This document shows, in pieces, positions 40,070 to 51,756 of a DNA stretch of 64,000 nt (the stretch's first letter is position 1; each line of letters opens with the position of its first letter). The DNA is from Callorhinus ursinus (taxonomy: Eukaryota; Chordata; Mammalia; Carnivora; Otariidae). Under the pieces are notes generated by a model. That model did not search any database, was not told the DNA's origin, and saw nothing but the letters and a program-made list of their open reading frames with translations. The stretch lies in the NCBI RefSeq assembly GCF_003265705.1, contig NW_020312968.1:6671812-6735811 (forward strand), written 5' to 3'. The position numbers were made by a program, and so were the translations under genes.

Positions 40070-43000
40070 AGAAAAAGCTATCTGAGAACTGCACTGAATA
40101 AGTATTGTACGCCCTGCCCATAGTGTTTTCATTAGCCCAGTATGAATGGTAAAAGAAGGCAGATGGCTCATGGCAGTTGACTGTGGACTACGAAGAAATT
40201 AAACAAGGTGATGACCCCATCAAACAGCTGTGCCCCACATTGTATTTGTGACTCCAGAAGACACTACGGCAGAGACAACAGGAGAGAGTGTCCCTAGGAT
40301 TTTGGTCCCAGCCTTGGAAGGGGCAGAAACCTGATACAGTATCATAGAGGACAGCTCCTAGCTGTGTCCACAGCACTCCTCCAGGTAAAGCCTCTCGTGG
40401 AGCAACAGCAAGTCAAGGTAAGAACTTTCTTCCTTTCAAGGGATGGGTTGAGCATAGGTTCCATCAACCCCCTGCTGTGGCTCAAATTCCCGCTTTAAGT
40501 GCATGCCTCTTTGCAGCAGAGGGGCACCCTGTCCACCAGCCCACTGTCTCTAGAAATTCAGGTACTCTTGAGGATGTAGACCCTCCAAACGCCCCTGCTT
40601 CTATTCCTTTGGTGGCCCCTGCCGAGAGACAATGAAAGTTCCCCCTGATGCCAGGTATACAGATGGGCCTAGCAGGGGCAAGACACCCACATGCACTGCA
40701 GTCACTATTCAGCCCAACACTGACACCATCTGGTTGGAAGAAGGAATGAATCTCAGCAATCAATAGGCTGGACTTGGAGCGGCTTGGCTGGTGATTGATT
40801 ACTCACGCACTCTGACCATTAACCCTTTTCACTCATAGTTGGGCTATCTAAAAAAAGATTAACCTCATGGCTTGGACAATGGGAAGCCAAGGTGTCTATG
40901 ATCATGAATCCTCATGGGGCACCATACGTGGAAAGACATTGGGTTTGCCTGTGAGAGCCTGGGGCAGTCGTCCTTTTCCATATTCTGGCCCATAAGGCAT
41001 TGACACACCCTGGCAATCAGGCAGCTGATGCCTTCGCTTAGGCATAAGCCCTAGTAACTAACCCTTCAGTAGATACAGCAGATGGGGTACGCGGAAAGAG
41101 TAGCCACTGCAGTGCCCAAGTGGGATGACACATTGCCAAGGATGCTTCCTTGCCCTTGAAATACAGTGCCTTGGTCAATGCAGCAACAAACAGCGTGTCC
41201 TGTGTGACCTGAACAATGCCCAAGGCCACTACCAAAGGAGTCTGTGGGGTCATCCACTGGAGTTCTCAACCAGTGAGGGATTGGCAAATTGATTATATTG
41301 GCCCCCTGCCTCCTAGTAGGGATCCTAAATGTGCCTTGCTCTCTGAGTATGACTTATTTGGCCTAACCCAAGCTTTCCCCTGTTGCCACACAAGCCAGTC
41401 TGCCACCATTAGGGGATTAGAGAAACTGAGTACCACGTACGGATACCCTTGCTGAATAGACAGTGATCAGGGGTCACATTTTAAGGGTCATGATGTGCAA
41501 GACTGGGCAAAAGTACATGACATTGAACAAAGATTCCATTGCCCCTATAACTGCAGGCAGCAGGTTTGGTAGAAAGGAAAAGTCATGGTAAAGCAGCAGA
41601 TTAAATTACCAATAGGTTAAAACCACCTTGGCGGGGCAAACTAAAGTATTATCCCAGGCTTTGATACATTAGAATGATCAACTGGTAGGTCCTGTTGTCC
41701 TGTGTGCCAGACTGCGGACACCTGCTCAAACACACAACATTATAAATGTATGGAAGTTGCAGGAGATGTCATTGCCCCGACTCTCACTGTGGATCAATAT
41801 GCCATGCTGCTGAAAACACCAAGCCCCTTCACGCCAGGGAGAGATGTTATCTACTGAAATCTGCCGTAGGACATCCCACCCTGATGGGTGAGTTACCTTG
41901 TATCTCTGAGTGAGGAGGAATTGCTCAATCTCTACCAGGATCCCATTGTCCTGCTGCAAGCTGGACCTATGGAAACACACCCTACCTGGAATACAACATG
42001 CACCTTGGAAGGAGGCGGAAAAAGACAGGGGTGCTAGTCTGGCATATCCAACCCCCTGTCCACAGTGCTGCCTTCTATAACCAACATGCATGGTCAAGTT
42101 CCTAAAGCTACAAGCCCCAACATTAACTTCAAGAATCAGGCCACAGGTGTAATTCTTACAGAAGGGAAAGACCTTCCCATACAAGTTCATACTCAGTATC
42201 TGTCATTTTGACCTTAAACTTCTGCTGCTCCTGTGGTATCCAGTCACGGGCACCTGATAGAAATGTCTTTCTATGGTGGGTCCACTTGTATGCCCAACAA
42301 AGGAATCAGTCTAACTGCTAGAAATGTGGGCAGCTGCCCCTCTCTAGCTCTGCAGGACTGCTATGGTGGGTATCTCCCTTTCAGGTTGGGGATTAGAAGG
42401 CACTAAAGCAGTACATTAAGGGAGAACAAGCTAGGATTGGCACTCTTAATTCATGATATTACCAATACTGACCCAAACATCTGGTTTGTGGCACACAGTA
42501 TTAATAACATTGGACATGGGTATTTTTTTCTGTCAATCCGACTACACAGGCAGCCTGTCAAACTGCTCACCAGAGGGGTCCTAAAAAACCACCATCAGAG
42601 CCATGGGTAGCTACATTCAAATTTGGGATGGGGTCATATGGGTATTGAACTTTTGAGCACTCATGCGCTCCTATGTTGAGAACAGAAAAACCACTCTAAA
42701 CAGAACCTACCCAGTTGTACCAGGGATATAGACTGGATGTCACCAGAACTATGCAGTCATTCTGTCACATTAAAGGATATTGGCTGGTTTGGTAGTGACT
42801 GGTCATGCTGCTCAGGTATTGATTGGGTAGCCCCAGTTGGGTCTCAGTGGTTGTGTGGCACAAATCTTTGGCCATGGCTTTCATCTGGGGGGTTGGGCTG
42901 CTGCATCCTGGATTTTCCCAGGACACAAAGGAAAATCCACCTGACAACAACAAGAGTTGCCAACTTCCGTCTCCTCAAGGCCAGTGGTCATGTTCTGGGT

Positions 43001-43506
43001 TTTCCACTGGTACAATCATCTGGCCACCATCTTTATTCCCTATATTGACCTGGAGGACGTGATAACACAGATAGCAGCCCTTCTTAAATTCGCCCCACAA
43101 GCTTTAACGTGATAGCTGACAAAGCCTATCCTTACTGAACCCTGAAATGTCTCAAATGAGAAAAACTGTCCTCTGAAATAGGACGGCCTTGGCCATTATT
43201 GCTGCCTCACAAGGAAGCACCTGGGCCATTATCCATGCAAAACATCGTGTGTTCATAGCTGAGGAGTCTGCTCATGTATCCTCTTTATCAAAGCACATGA
43301 GGATACAAGCAAGCACCCTGAGTGATTTGACCCCCAGCCTAACAGACTCAATAAAGTCAGTGCTTCCGATCACAGGACTTTAGGTGGGGGGGGGGGGAGT
43401 TACTTACTTTGGGAATCATTGTCTTAATCTGTGGTACCTGCCTCTGGTATAATGAGTCACCTCCATGTGAATGAACCCCCGGCTGACCATTCAGGGCTCG
43501 CTGTGA

Positions 43507-43519
43507 AACAGGGGAAATA
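43507..43519 (+). other. Candidate retroviral polypurine tract
   Basis: AACAGGGGAAATA immediately before a TG that would begin the 3' LTR. This is the expected arrangement for plus-strand priming. Confidence 0.5.
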
Positions 43520-44240
43520 TGTCAGATCCCAAGAACCGGTCATAAGGGGTGGAGTGCTAGAGAAGGTCATCCAGAGGGCATGACTGCCGGTTGACCCTCC
43601 AGCTGGTCCCTGGCAATTGGAGGCTCCTCTCCCCCTCCCCTATCTTTGCAATGTACACTCTGCCCGCCATTCTCACGGCTGGAGCTGTTTTCAAGGACAC
43701 GGCCTCGAGAGCGCAATGCATTGTTGAGACCATTTGAACCCCATTAAGGCCTCCGTATGAACTGTGAAGATTCTGGCGGGCGTGTACAGAGATTTACTTG
43801 TCTCGAGGTCGCCCAAGACAAGCCTTGTAAGTACACTCCCTTGTTTTTTATAAAACTGCCACCTACAGGGGCTCCTGGGTGGCTCAGTCGGTTAATCATC
43901 TGGCTTTGGCCGGGCGCCTGGGTGACTCAGTCGTTAAGTGTCTTCCTTCAGCTCAGGTCATGATCCCAGGGTCCTGGGCTTGAGCCCCGCATCGGGCTCC
44001 CTGCTCAGCGAGGAGTCGGCTTCTGTCTCTTTGCTCCTTCTCTCCCCCACTCCCACCCCCGATCGTGCTGGCTCTCTCTCTCGAATAAATAAATAGAATC
44101 TTAAAAAACAAACAAACAAACAAAAACTGCCATGTACCCATCTTCAGTGCCCTCCCCTCTCCCGCCCCTCTGTGGACCTGGGCCTGTTTCAGGTTCACCC
44201 CAAGGAAGTCCAAGGTTTCAGACCAACATACCCACACCAT
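43520..44240 (+). mobile_element. ERV 3' LTR, interrupted by nested SINEs
   Basis: It starts TGTCAGATCCCAAGAACC. A TATAAAAC box lies at 43,848, just before the SINE pair, and GC-rich LTR-like text resumes at about 44,123 ('cccaaggaagtccaaggtt'). No matching 5' LTR is in the window, and the 3' border is uncertain. Confidence 0.5.
43868..44122 (+). mobile_element. CAN-SINE inserted into another CAN-SINE
   Basis: A first SINE head (43,868-43,911: GGGGCTCCTGGGTGGCTCAG through CTGGCTTTGGC) breaks off after 44 nt and a second complete head begins at 43,912 (GGGCGCCTGGGTGACTCAG). Host flanks AAAACTGCCA appear on both sides (about 43,851 and 44,125). Confidence 0.85.
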
Positions 44241-44249
44241 CAGCGGTGT

Positions 44250-44850
44250 TGATTTGTGTTTCTCTAGGTAAGATAGGGCCTTTCTTCATATGTCTGTTGG
44301 CCATATGTTTCCTTCTTTTGTGAAATAACCTTTTACGTTGTTGTTCGTTTTTTTCTTGGGTTACAGGCCATTTTATATATTTATGTGTGAAATGTTTGTT
44401 CAGATCTTTTGTCATTATTTTTTTTTCCCTTTGGGGTTCATGTCTTCTTGTCAAAAGATAGAGGTTCTTTGTTTTTATACTCTCATGAAGTGCTGTGTGA
44501 GATGTAAATCTACTTTAGTTTCTTCGAAACATCTTATGGTGAATAGAATTTTTTTATTTTAAAGTAGTTGAATCCATCTATTTTTAATGTTATAATTTCT
44601 GTCTTTAATATTTTGTTTAGTTTTTTTGTACAGTTTTCTGGATACAAGACTTGCAGAACATCTTTTGTTATTTTACTCATAAATTTATGATGGCTTTTAT
44701 TAGAATAGTGTTTAGAGTTATTTTATATATTCATATTTAATATAAATTAAATTACATATTATTTTCACCCTAGGTTAAATGTCCAATGATTTACAATAAA
44801 ATTTCTTGATGTCTTTATAAATTCTCAAGTTGAAGAACCATTCTGGGCAT
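44250..44850 (-). repeat. Old L1 fragment
   Basis: Reverse L1-like text, e.g. 'cttcatatgtctgttggcca' and 'cttcttttgtgaaa'. Heavily diverged. Confidence 0.55.
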
Positions 44851-44865
44851 CTTTATTTATTTATT

Positions 44866-45000
44866 TATTTATTTTTTAAAGATTTTATTTATTTATTTCA
44901 GAGGGAGAGAGAGACAGAATGCAAGCATAAGCGGGGTGGAGATAAGGAGAAGCAGACTCCCTGCTGAGCAGAGAGCCCCATGCAGGGCTCCATCCCTACT
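44866..45000 (-). mobile_element. CAN-SINE lacking its head half
   Basis: The tail (ATTT)n, GA-rich region and CAGGGCTCCATCCC are present, then the match stops abruptly at about 45,000 and non-SINE text follows. The tRNA-like head is absent, unlike every other full SINE here. Confidence 0.85.
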
Positions 45001-45824
45001 TTGGCTAGAATCTGCGTACTAGTCTTTATATGCAAAAAGGCTCAGATCTGTGCACCAATCCATCTGTGAAGCCAAAAGCTACTCTGGTGTAAATATGCCA
45101 TGGGGATCCATTTCAAAACACTGCTTCCTTTTGCCAAGGTCAGTGGCTATCACCGAAGTAACCAGAGAATGCCTGTGTCCTCACTCTCAAAAAGGCAGCC
45201 TCTTTTGCGACATTAAATTACAGCACTTTCTGTCCCTTTCTTTTCAACGGTAGAAATCTTTTTTTATCATTTTAAAGCAAAGATTGACCACCTTTAAATG
45301 AGAAGTTCTGATAAAGAGGAAAGTTTTAAAATTGTGTCCAGAAAGTAGCACCTTCCTCTCACAGCCAGTTTTATTGTCCAGGAGTTGAGAAAATAAATAC
45401 AATGTGTCCAGGTTTCCCCACATTGGAGACTGATGGCTAAGTTGAATGCTCTATAGTTTTGCTATTACACCCTAACTCCAGATGTAGGAGTATCTTGTTT
45501 ATTTCCTCATTTCTTTTACCAAGTACATTTGGTGGTCAGTATTTCTCAGTAAGAGTCCGTAAGAGTGCACTCACACTGCCCTCAGTATTTGTAGTTCTGA
45601 TAAAGCCCTAAAATGGAAGGGATTCAAAACAAGGCAGGCTAGCACATACATACTGGGCTGAAGCCAGATTTGCTTTGAATATAGCTTACACGATCAGTTT
45701 AGTTTTATTTCAAACGCAAGCCCCAAATACAACCCTTTTGACCTGAGTACTCCATCCCTAAATGGCAAACTAAACATTCATGAAAATTTAATGGCGAGGA
45801 AATTAGTACCTTCTTATGTTTCAG

Positions 45825-45971
45825 ACTGTGAAATGGCACCAGGGAGCACTTTCAGAGACAGGCAGAAGCGTGTGGATGTGCTGGACCAAACCTGAAACAT
45901 TTGTCCCTTCCACCTGTCATCCTTCATTAAGTCAGCTGGCTGCTAAGACACTCTGACAGGACACCGTCACG
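45825..45971 (+). other. TMC1: 5' UTR part of the TMC1 start-codon exon (inverted orientation)
   Basis: A strong acceptor, TACCTTCTTATGTTTCAG, ends at 45,824 and is followed by 147 nt of non-repetitive DNA up to an ATG. Together with the donor after 45,987 this defines a 163-nt internal exon on the plus strand. Human TMC1 likewise has non-coding upstream exons, so an acceptor before the start codon is expected. Confidence 0.65.
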
Positions 45972-45987
45972 ATGCCACCCAAGAAAG
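45972..45987 (+). CDS. TMC1: TMC1 first coding exon, 16 coding nt, on the wrong strand
   Basis: ATGCCACCCAAGAAAG followed by GTATTT encodes M-P-P-K-K plus one base. Human TMC1 begins M-S-P-K-K with 16 coding nucleotides before the first coding intron (c.16, from memory of the splice-variant c.16+1). Joined in phase to the 23,754-23,801 exon, the last base makes the Val codon that exon needs. A at -3 gives a fair initiation context. The other TMC1 exons are on minus, so in this assembly the piece cannot be spliced to them. I found no equivalent start exon on minus between 23.8 and 64 kb. The inversion inferred from the L1 breakpoints (36.7 and 63.7 kb) explains the orientation. The alternative is a chance exon-like sequence; the length, peptide, phase, acceptor and donor together make that unlikely. 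Confidence 0.75.
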
Positions 45988-48900
45988 GTATTTCAAAATA
46001 AAGACCTGGTTCTAGAATATTCTACTTTCCTTAGAGATTGGGAACTTGGAATAGATTTTTTCCAGAATTTTTCTTCCCTCTTTGGGTTTTCCCTTTTTTT
46101 ATATTTCTGTGGTTTGAGACCTTTTGGGTCTTGAGAAATTGGAAAGGGTTTATTTTTTCCTTTAATCTCTTTTCTTTAATGGACATATGTTTCACCAACT
46201 AGTAAGTGCTCAAACTTACCTTTCTTTCATTCGGGGAGACAGTGTGGGGAAGCAAAATACACTGAGGTTCAGAGCAACAACTGAAACTGGGGGTTCTGTG
46301 TCCCAGCAAGGGACCTCTTGTCAGATTGGTGGGGGGGGTCGCAGCTTTGTGAAGGGGACCAGTTCTGATGCAGTTAGTGAATTAAATACAGTTCTGAAGT
46401 AAGTAAAGCTGAAGGGGAGAGGGAAGGGAATTGAGGCAGAGAAAGTGAAGAAAAGAGGCATAAAACCCTCCTGTGGGGGGTGTATGTGAAAAGCAGAGCG
46501 ATATGATGACACACATTTTTGGTTGCTGTGACTTGTCACAGGGGTACATTTTCAGTACCCTGGAGATAGTGTGCAGCATGTTTGGCTGTCACTCTGTGAT
46601 GTTTACTGAGCTTACATTGGCTCTGTTTGCAGCCTCATTTCAGTCCCCAAAAGACAAACGGGTAGAATTTTCAACTAGGGAATAACCTGGAAATACATGT
46701 TTGCTTTTCGGCATAGAACCATAGAATCCAGATGGCCCTGGTCCTGGTCCTTTCTTCAGCTGACTTGTTGAATCTTTAAATGGAAAGAGGAGACAGAGAC
46801 CTCACTTAGAAATAATCCATTAAAGTCACCGAGCTTCAGGCTTGTGTCTAGAGAATGTGAGCAGGATCCTATTTAATAGGCTTAGTTGTTTTATTGACGT
46901 CAAACATCTGGACAGGCTTAGGAATATCATTATCAAAGTAGGTCAAAGTTTTCAGAAAACAAAAACAAAAGCAACCACTTTTGTGAGGCTCTACACGCAT
47001 TTTCAAAGAAACTGTTAGAAATGGCCCAAAGATGCATATTGGCTTTTAATAGGGTGGGATTGGTTTTCCATTAATAAGGACAGTGCTTAAATCTTATTAA
47101 GATGTTCGAATTCAGCCCCTTTAGGGTTTTCCAACCTGGGGTCCTCAAGTTCCTGGTTTTGGTAGTTATAATGTTTTCAGGCTCATTTCCGATCTAATAA
47201 TCCTTACAGAAACTTGCAATAAGGCTACACAAGCTCTCCTAAATGCCAACCATTTTGTTAAACAAGTAAGAATGGCATTGATTATTCTTGCTGTTTATTC
47301 ATGCTATTATTTAACATTTATTAACCTTATTGCTTTCATAACAACAGATGTTTTAAAGTTTAATCATTTTATTTTGATAGTGGATGGAATATATCTTGTG
47401 GCAGAAAAATGTGTAAATTTTTGAAAAGCGTATTAAAGAAAAGCAAAGAATCCCACCACAAATAGATTACTGTAGACATTTGGTTTTCTTCTTCCAGACT
47501 TTGTCTATGAAAGTTATGTTTGGTTTATATTTAACAAAATGGATACAAATTAATTGATACATAATGAATGCAGTTTTTGAGACAATGGTCTGGCTTCATA
47601 AGAAACTAAAAGAACAATAGCGTTGCCTATTTTGGATACATAATATCATAGTATCATAATAATTGTTTCCATTATTGAGTGCCTATGACATGCTAGGCTC
47701 TATATAATATGTAGTGACGAATTACCATGATGGTTAGATGTGGAGGGATAACAAGTGATATCTTACTGTGATGGCTACCACTTTCAACACGCTGGGAAGG
47801 GACATAGGAGGTCAACTGGCAGGTGCATTGCTCAGCATGTTGAACTTCCCTAGACAGGGCACAAGAAAAAACTGCTTATGGGTAGCCCATGAAGAGATGA
47901 AGGAAGGCAAACTGGTCTGCTTTGATCCCCCCTGTCTCCTGTTTTCACTTCATGGAGTTAGCACAACACATCACTGAGTTGTGTTACCTGCCCCCCGGCA
48001 ACAGCGCATTCCTGTAAGATGCCAGATCCTGTAAGATGCCAGATGCCACACTCCGTGTGCTGTTCCATTCAAGCCTGGAAGTGGCAGAGATCCTAACACT
48101 CTGGGCCTGCTAGTGGTCGACTCTGCTGGGTGCTTGGTGCTCCAAGGGCAGGTGATTGGTTGGGACTGGGATGCTGTTGGAGCTGTAGGAAGGAAGGAAG
48201 CATTGGAAGGAATTTGATGAGGTCCATGAGGTTTGTGTCTGGCACAGAAAGGAAGGATTCCAAAAACATTTAGAATATGGAAATACTAGTACTTTGTGAG
48301 AATGAATGTGGGAAGATGAGAGAGGGAGTGTCAAAAATGGCTCTTGTGATTCTGGGTTCAGCAGCAGAGTAGAAGGAAATTCCAAAAAATAAAAGACTCT
48401 GGGGGGAGAAAAGGTTTGGTTGAGGGTATGGCTTGATTATCTGCAAAGTATTTTCTGGTGATAGAGATTTTGGCTGGGAGTTGAAGTTCCTAGAATCACA
48501 TAACTTCCCAGGAAGAGTGTATAGCATAGCAAGGGAGGATAGCCAACAGTGGAACCCCAGGGGGACAACTTCCACATTTAGTGGTGACTGGAGGAGGGTA
48601 AGCCCACTGAAGAAACAGAAAGGATGGGTCAGAGGGATAACCGGAGATCCTGCAGATCAGAGAAGCTAAGGGAGTGGAGAGTTTCCAGGAAGAGGACTGA
48701 TGGTCAATTAAGAACACTGGTGTATTGGGAAGAACTATCTTGCAGTGCAGACTAACCATTTGTAAAGATGATGATAATTCTGGGTTGTAATTTAAAATGT
48801 AATCATGTTGCACACTCTCTCTCTCTCTGTCTTTGTTTAGAACAGATTAACAAAGTGTTAACTAGAAAAGCCCTTAGAAATTTTTCTTCAGTGCATGAAC

Positions 48901-49589
48901 AGATTCTGTTATTTATAGTTAGAAGCTGCCTTTTGCTAAAAATAGTGCTCCTAAATGCTTTAAATGAATTAATGTTTGTGAAGGCCACTTGTAAACCCTG
49001 AAATGACATGCAAAATGAGGGTGGCGATCATTGTCATGTTGTTACACTGTTGTTTGGTCAGATGCTTTTATCCCCAACAATGCAAAATAAACCCCGGCTC
49101 TGCTTATACAGCTTCTTCAAGGTTCTAAATTTGTGATGCTCATATAGATGATGTCTTACTATATTTAAAGATGAATAGACAGCATTTCCTAAAGAGATAA
49201 ATAATATATATAGAAGTGTTAGAGTTATAAATTATCATAGAAATTCCTTCTATTCATTCACTTATTTATTTGGTCACTTCAACGAACAATGCATTTGATT
49301 CTTTTCATGTGCTCTGGGAAGAATGTGATGTGGCAGAGTTATCCTTCTCAAAGAGTTTATAGATTAATATATTCGGGTCAGTGCTGAACGGTTGTCGGAA
49401 CAAAACCAGAATCAAAACATTGCTTTACAAGGTACAGAGGGCCTTTAAAAATTAGGAACATTGATGCATTTGTTTCTCACTGGGCCTGTGATTTCAGGAT
49501 TTCTCTGCAATGGACAGCACTTCTTGGGTTTGAAATGCCCATCAGTGTTGACCAACGGATGATAAGGGAATGATAAATTATTGACACTC
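45988..49589. other. Intronic sequence with no gene seen
   Basis: Single-copy-looking DNA. A faint reverse MIR piece at 47,640-47,700 ('gtgcctatgacatgctaggc') is the only repeat I can suggest. Short open frames at 46,187, 47,768 and 48,433 do not resemble known proteins. Confidence 0.6.
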
Positions 49590-51517
49590 TTATTTCCACT
49601 TCTTTGATTCCATTTTAAAAACCAGCCTTGTTGAGATACAATGTATGCACAATAAACTGTACACATTAAAAAGGTACAATTTAACAAGCTTTGACAAATA
49701 TATACATAGTGCTATAATGACCAACACCATCAAGACTTCTGCTCCTCCCGAATGGTCCTTAGTTCTCTTTGGCATAAATCCATACATTCCACCCCCAACC
49801 ACCCCTACACTCCACCACTAGAGCCAGGCAGTTGCTATGCTGCTTTTTTGTCATGGATTACTATGCATTTTCTAGAATTTCATGTAAATGGAATCATGCA
49901 GTAGGTACTCTTTTGTGCCTGGCTTCTTCCGTTTAACATACTGCTTTTGAGATTTACCCACGTTATTAGATATACCAATAGTTTGTTTCTTTTTATTGTT
50001 GAGTAGCGTTCCATTATATGGGTGTACCACAGTTTGTTTATCCATTCACCTGTTGTTGAACATTTTAATTGTTTCCAATTTGGGGTCATTATGCATAAAG
50101 CTGCTGTGAACATTTGAATATAAGTCTTGTGTGAATATATGGATTGAAATTTCCAGGTTGTATGGCAAGTGATTGATTAACTTCATAAGAATCTGCCCAA
50201 TTCTTGGGGCACCTGGGTGTCTCAGCTGGTTAAGCCTCTGCCTTCAGCTCAGGTCATGATCTCAGCGTCCTGGGACTGAGCCCCCTGTGGAGCCCCACAT
50301 CAGGCTCCCTGCTCATAGGGAGTCTGCTTCTCCCTTCACCCCTCCCCCTCTCCCTCTGCACCTCCCCCTCTTCCTCTGCCCTCCCCCCACTCATGTGTGC
50401 ATGCATGCGCATGTGCTCTCTCTCTCAAATAAATAAATAAGTAAATAAATAAACTGCTCCATTCTTTTCCAAAGTGGCTATAGCATTTGTATTTTTACCA
50501 GCAATGTATGACAGTTCTAGTGATCTGCATCCTCGCGAAAAGTGGATGTTGCAAGTAAATCTTTTTAATTTTAGCCTTTTGAGAAGGTGTGTTGTAGTAC
50601 ATCCCTATGACTTTTATGCACGTTTCCCTAATGACTAATGATGTTCAGAATGTTTTATGCTACTTTCTTTCTTTTGTCCCATCTTTTCTTTGTTCTTTAT
50701 TCTCTTTTCTTACCTTTTTCTGGATTAAGTATTTTTTTAAACCATTCTATCTCCATTCTTGGTATATTAGCTGTATCTTTTTTTGTTACTCTATTTTGGT
50801 AGGTTTACAATATGCATCTTTAGCTTATCACATTGTACTTTCAAATAATGGTATATCACTTTACAGATATTTTAAGAAACTTAATTATAGTATAATTTCA
50901 TGTCCCCCTCCTGTATCTTATGTTACTGTTTTTGTACATTTTATTTCCATATGTATTAGAAACCACAATCTATCATTCTTATTTTTGCTTTAAACATTCA
51001 ATTATCTTTACAAAGAAATTTGGAAAAATAAGAAAAAAAGTCTTTTGTATTTACCCATATATTTACTATTTCCAGTGTTTTTCTTCCATATTTCAGATGC
51101 ATTTTTTTTTTCTTCTGGGATCATTCTTCTTCTGCCTGAAAACTTCCTTTAGTATGTCTTGTAGGACAGGTCTGTGGGCAATGACTTCTCTCAAGATTTG
51201 TATGTCTGAAAGAGTCTTTACCTTAATTTTTTGAAAGATATTTTTTAGTGGGAATGGAATTATAGACTGACAATTTTTTCCCTTTTTCTTTTGTTTGTTT
51301 GTTTTCCCTTTCAGTGCTTTAAAAGTTTCTCTCTTTCATAGTTTCTGATGAGACGTCTGTGATCATTCTTATCTTGTGTCACTTTTGTCTGGCTGTTTTT
51401 ATGGTATTCTCGTTATTACTGTTCATTCTGGCAATTTGTTTATGCTGTGCCTTGGTATAATTTCATTCAACTCTTTTTCTGTTTGGAGTTCACTGAGATT
51501 TTTGGACCTTTGGTGTA
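49590..51517 (-). mobile_element. Old L1M 3' portion
   Basis: Reverse L1 text: 'accagccttgttgagataca' near the 3' end, 'tttatccattcacctgttgt' (terminal ORF2 region) at about 50,037, and internal text to 51,517. It is split by a SINE at 50,206. Confidence 0.75.
50206..50450 (+). mobile_element. CAN-SINE with extended CT region
   Basis: The CTCCCCCTC-rich segment is expanded. Flanks ATCTGCCCAATTCTT and AACTGCTCCATTCTT (50,191-50,205 and 50,451-50,465) are a diverged target duplication. Confidence 0.92.
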
Positions 51518-51536
51518 TAGTTGCAATCAAATTTTT

Positions 51537-51737
51537 TTTTTTTTAAGAGAGAGAGAGAGAGAGAGAGTACCCCCCGTGCCAGTTGGGGAAGGGGCAAAGG
51601 GAGGGGGAGAGAGAATCCCAAGCAGTCTCTCCGCCCAGGGAGAGTCCGATGCCGGGCTCAATCCCATGGCCCTGAGATCACAACTTGAGTTGAAATCAAG
51701 AGTCAGATGCCCAACTAACTGAGCCACCCAGGTGCCC
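51537..51737 (-). mobile_element. CAN-SINE
   Basis: Target duplication TAGTTGCWATCAAATTTTT (51,518-51,536 and 51,738-51,756) with one mismatch. The GA-run is a simple (GA)n. Confidence 0.95.
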
Positions 51738-51756
51738 TAGTTGCTATCAAATTTTT

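Larger units (their letters stand above)
39345..43519 (+). mobile_element. Decayed endogenous retrovirus, pro-pol-env remnant
   Basis: An ancient gammaretrovirus-like (class I) provirus without gag or a 5' LTR. In + order: protease/early RT text up to the SINE at 39,869; a short RT remnant at about 40,170 (T-V-D-Y block) that ends abruptly; RNase H text near 40,930-41,040; integrase from about 41,100; env-like text at about 41,730-43,380. The integrase still shows DWQIDYIGPLP with the first catalytic Asp, D-S-D-Q-G for the second, and an L-V-E-R for the Glu in a shifted frame. Numerous stops and frameshifts interrupt every gene, and the middle of RT is deleted. Near 43,230 env-like text aligns with the transmembrane-subunit Cys motif region, but the cysteines are replaced. 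Not coding. Group assignment is tentative. Confidence 0.75.

Noticed and set aside
41726..42190. 154-codon minus-strand frame
   Set aside because: It is antisense to the decayed retroviral env region, so the frame is fortuitous.
44990..45010. Truncated SINE end as the breakpoint that flipped the TMC1 exon
   Set aside because: There is no partner junction for it. The split target site at 36.7 and 63.7 kb explains the orientation directly.
50607..51234. Two overlapping plus-strand frames rich in Phe/Ile/Leu
   Set aside because: They are the antisense of an old L1; the hydrophobic residues come from T-rich antisense text.
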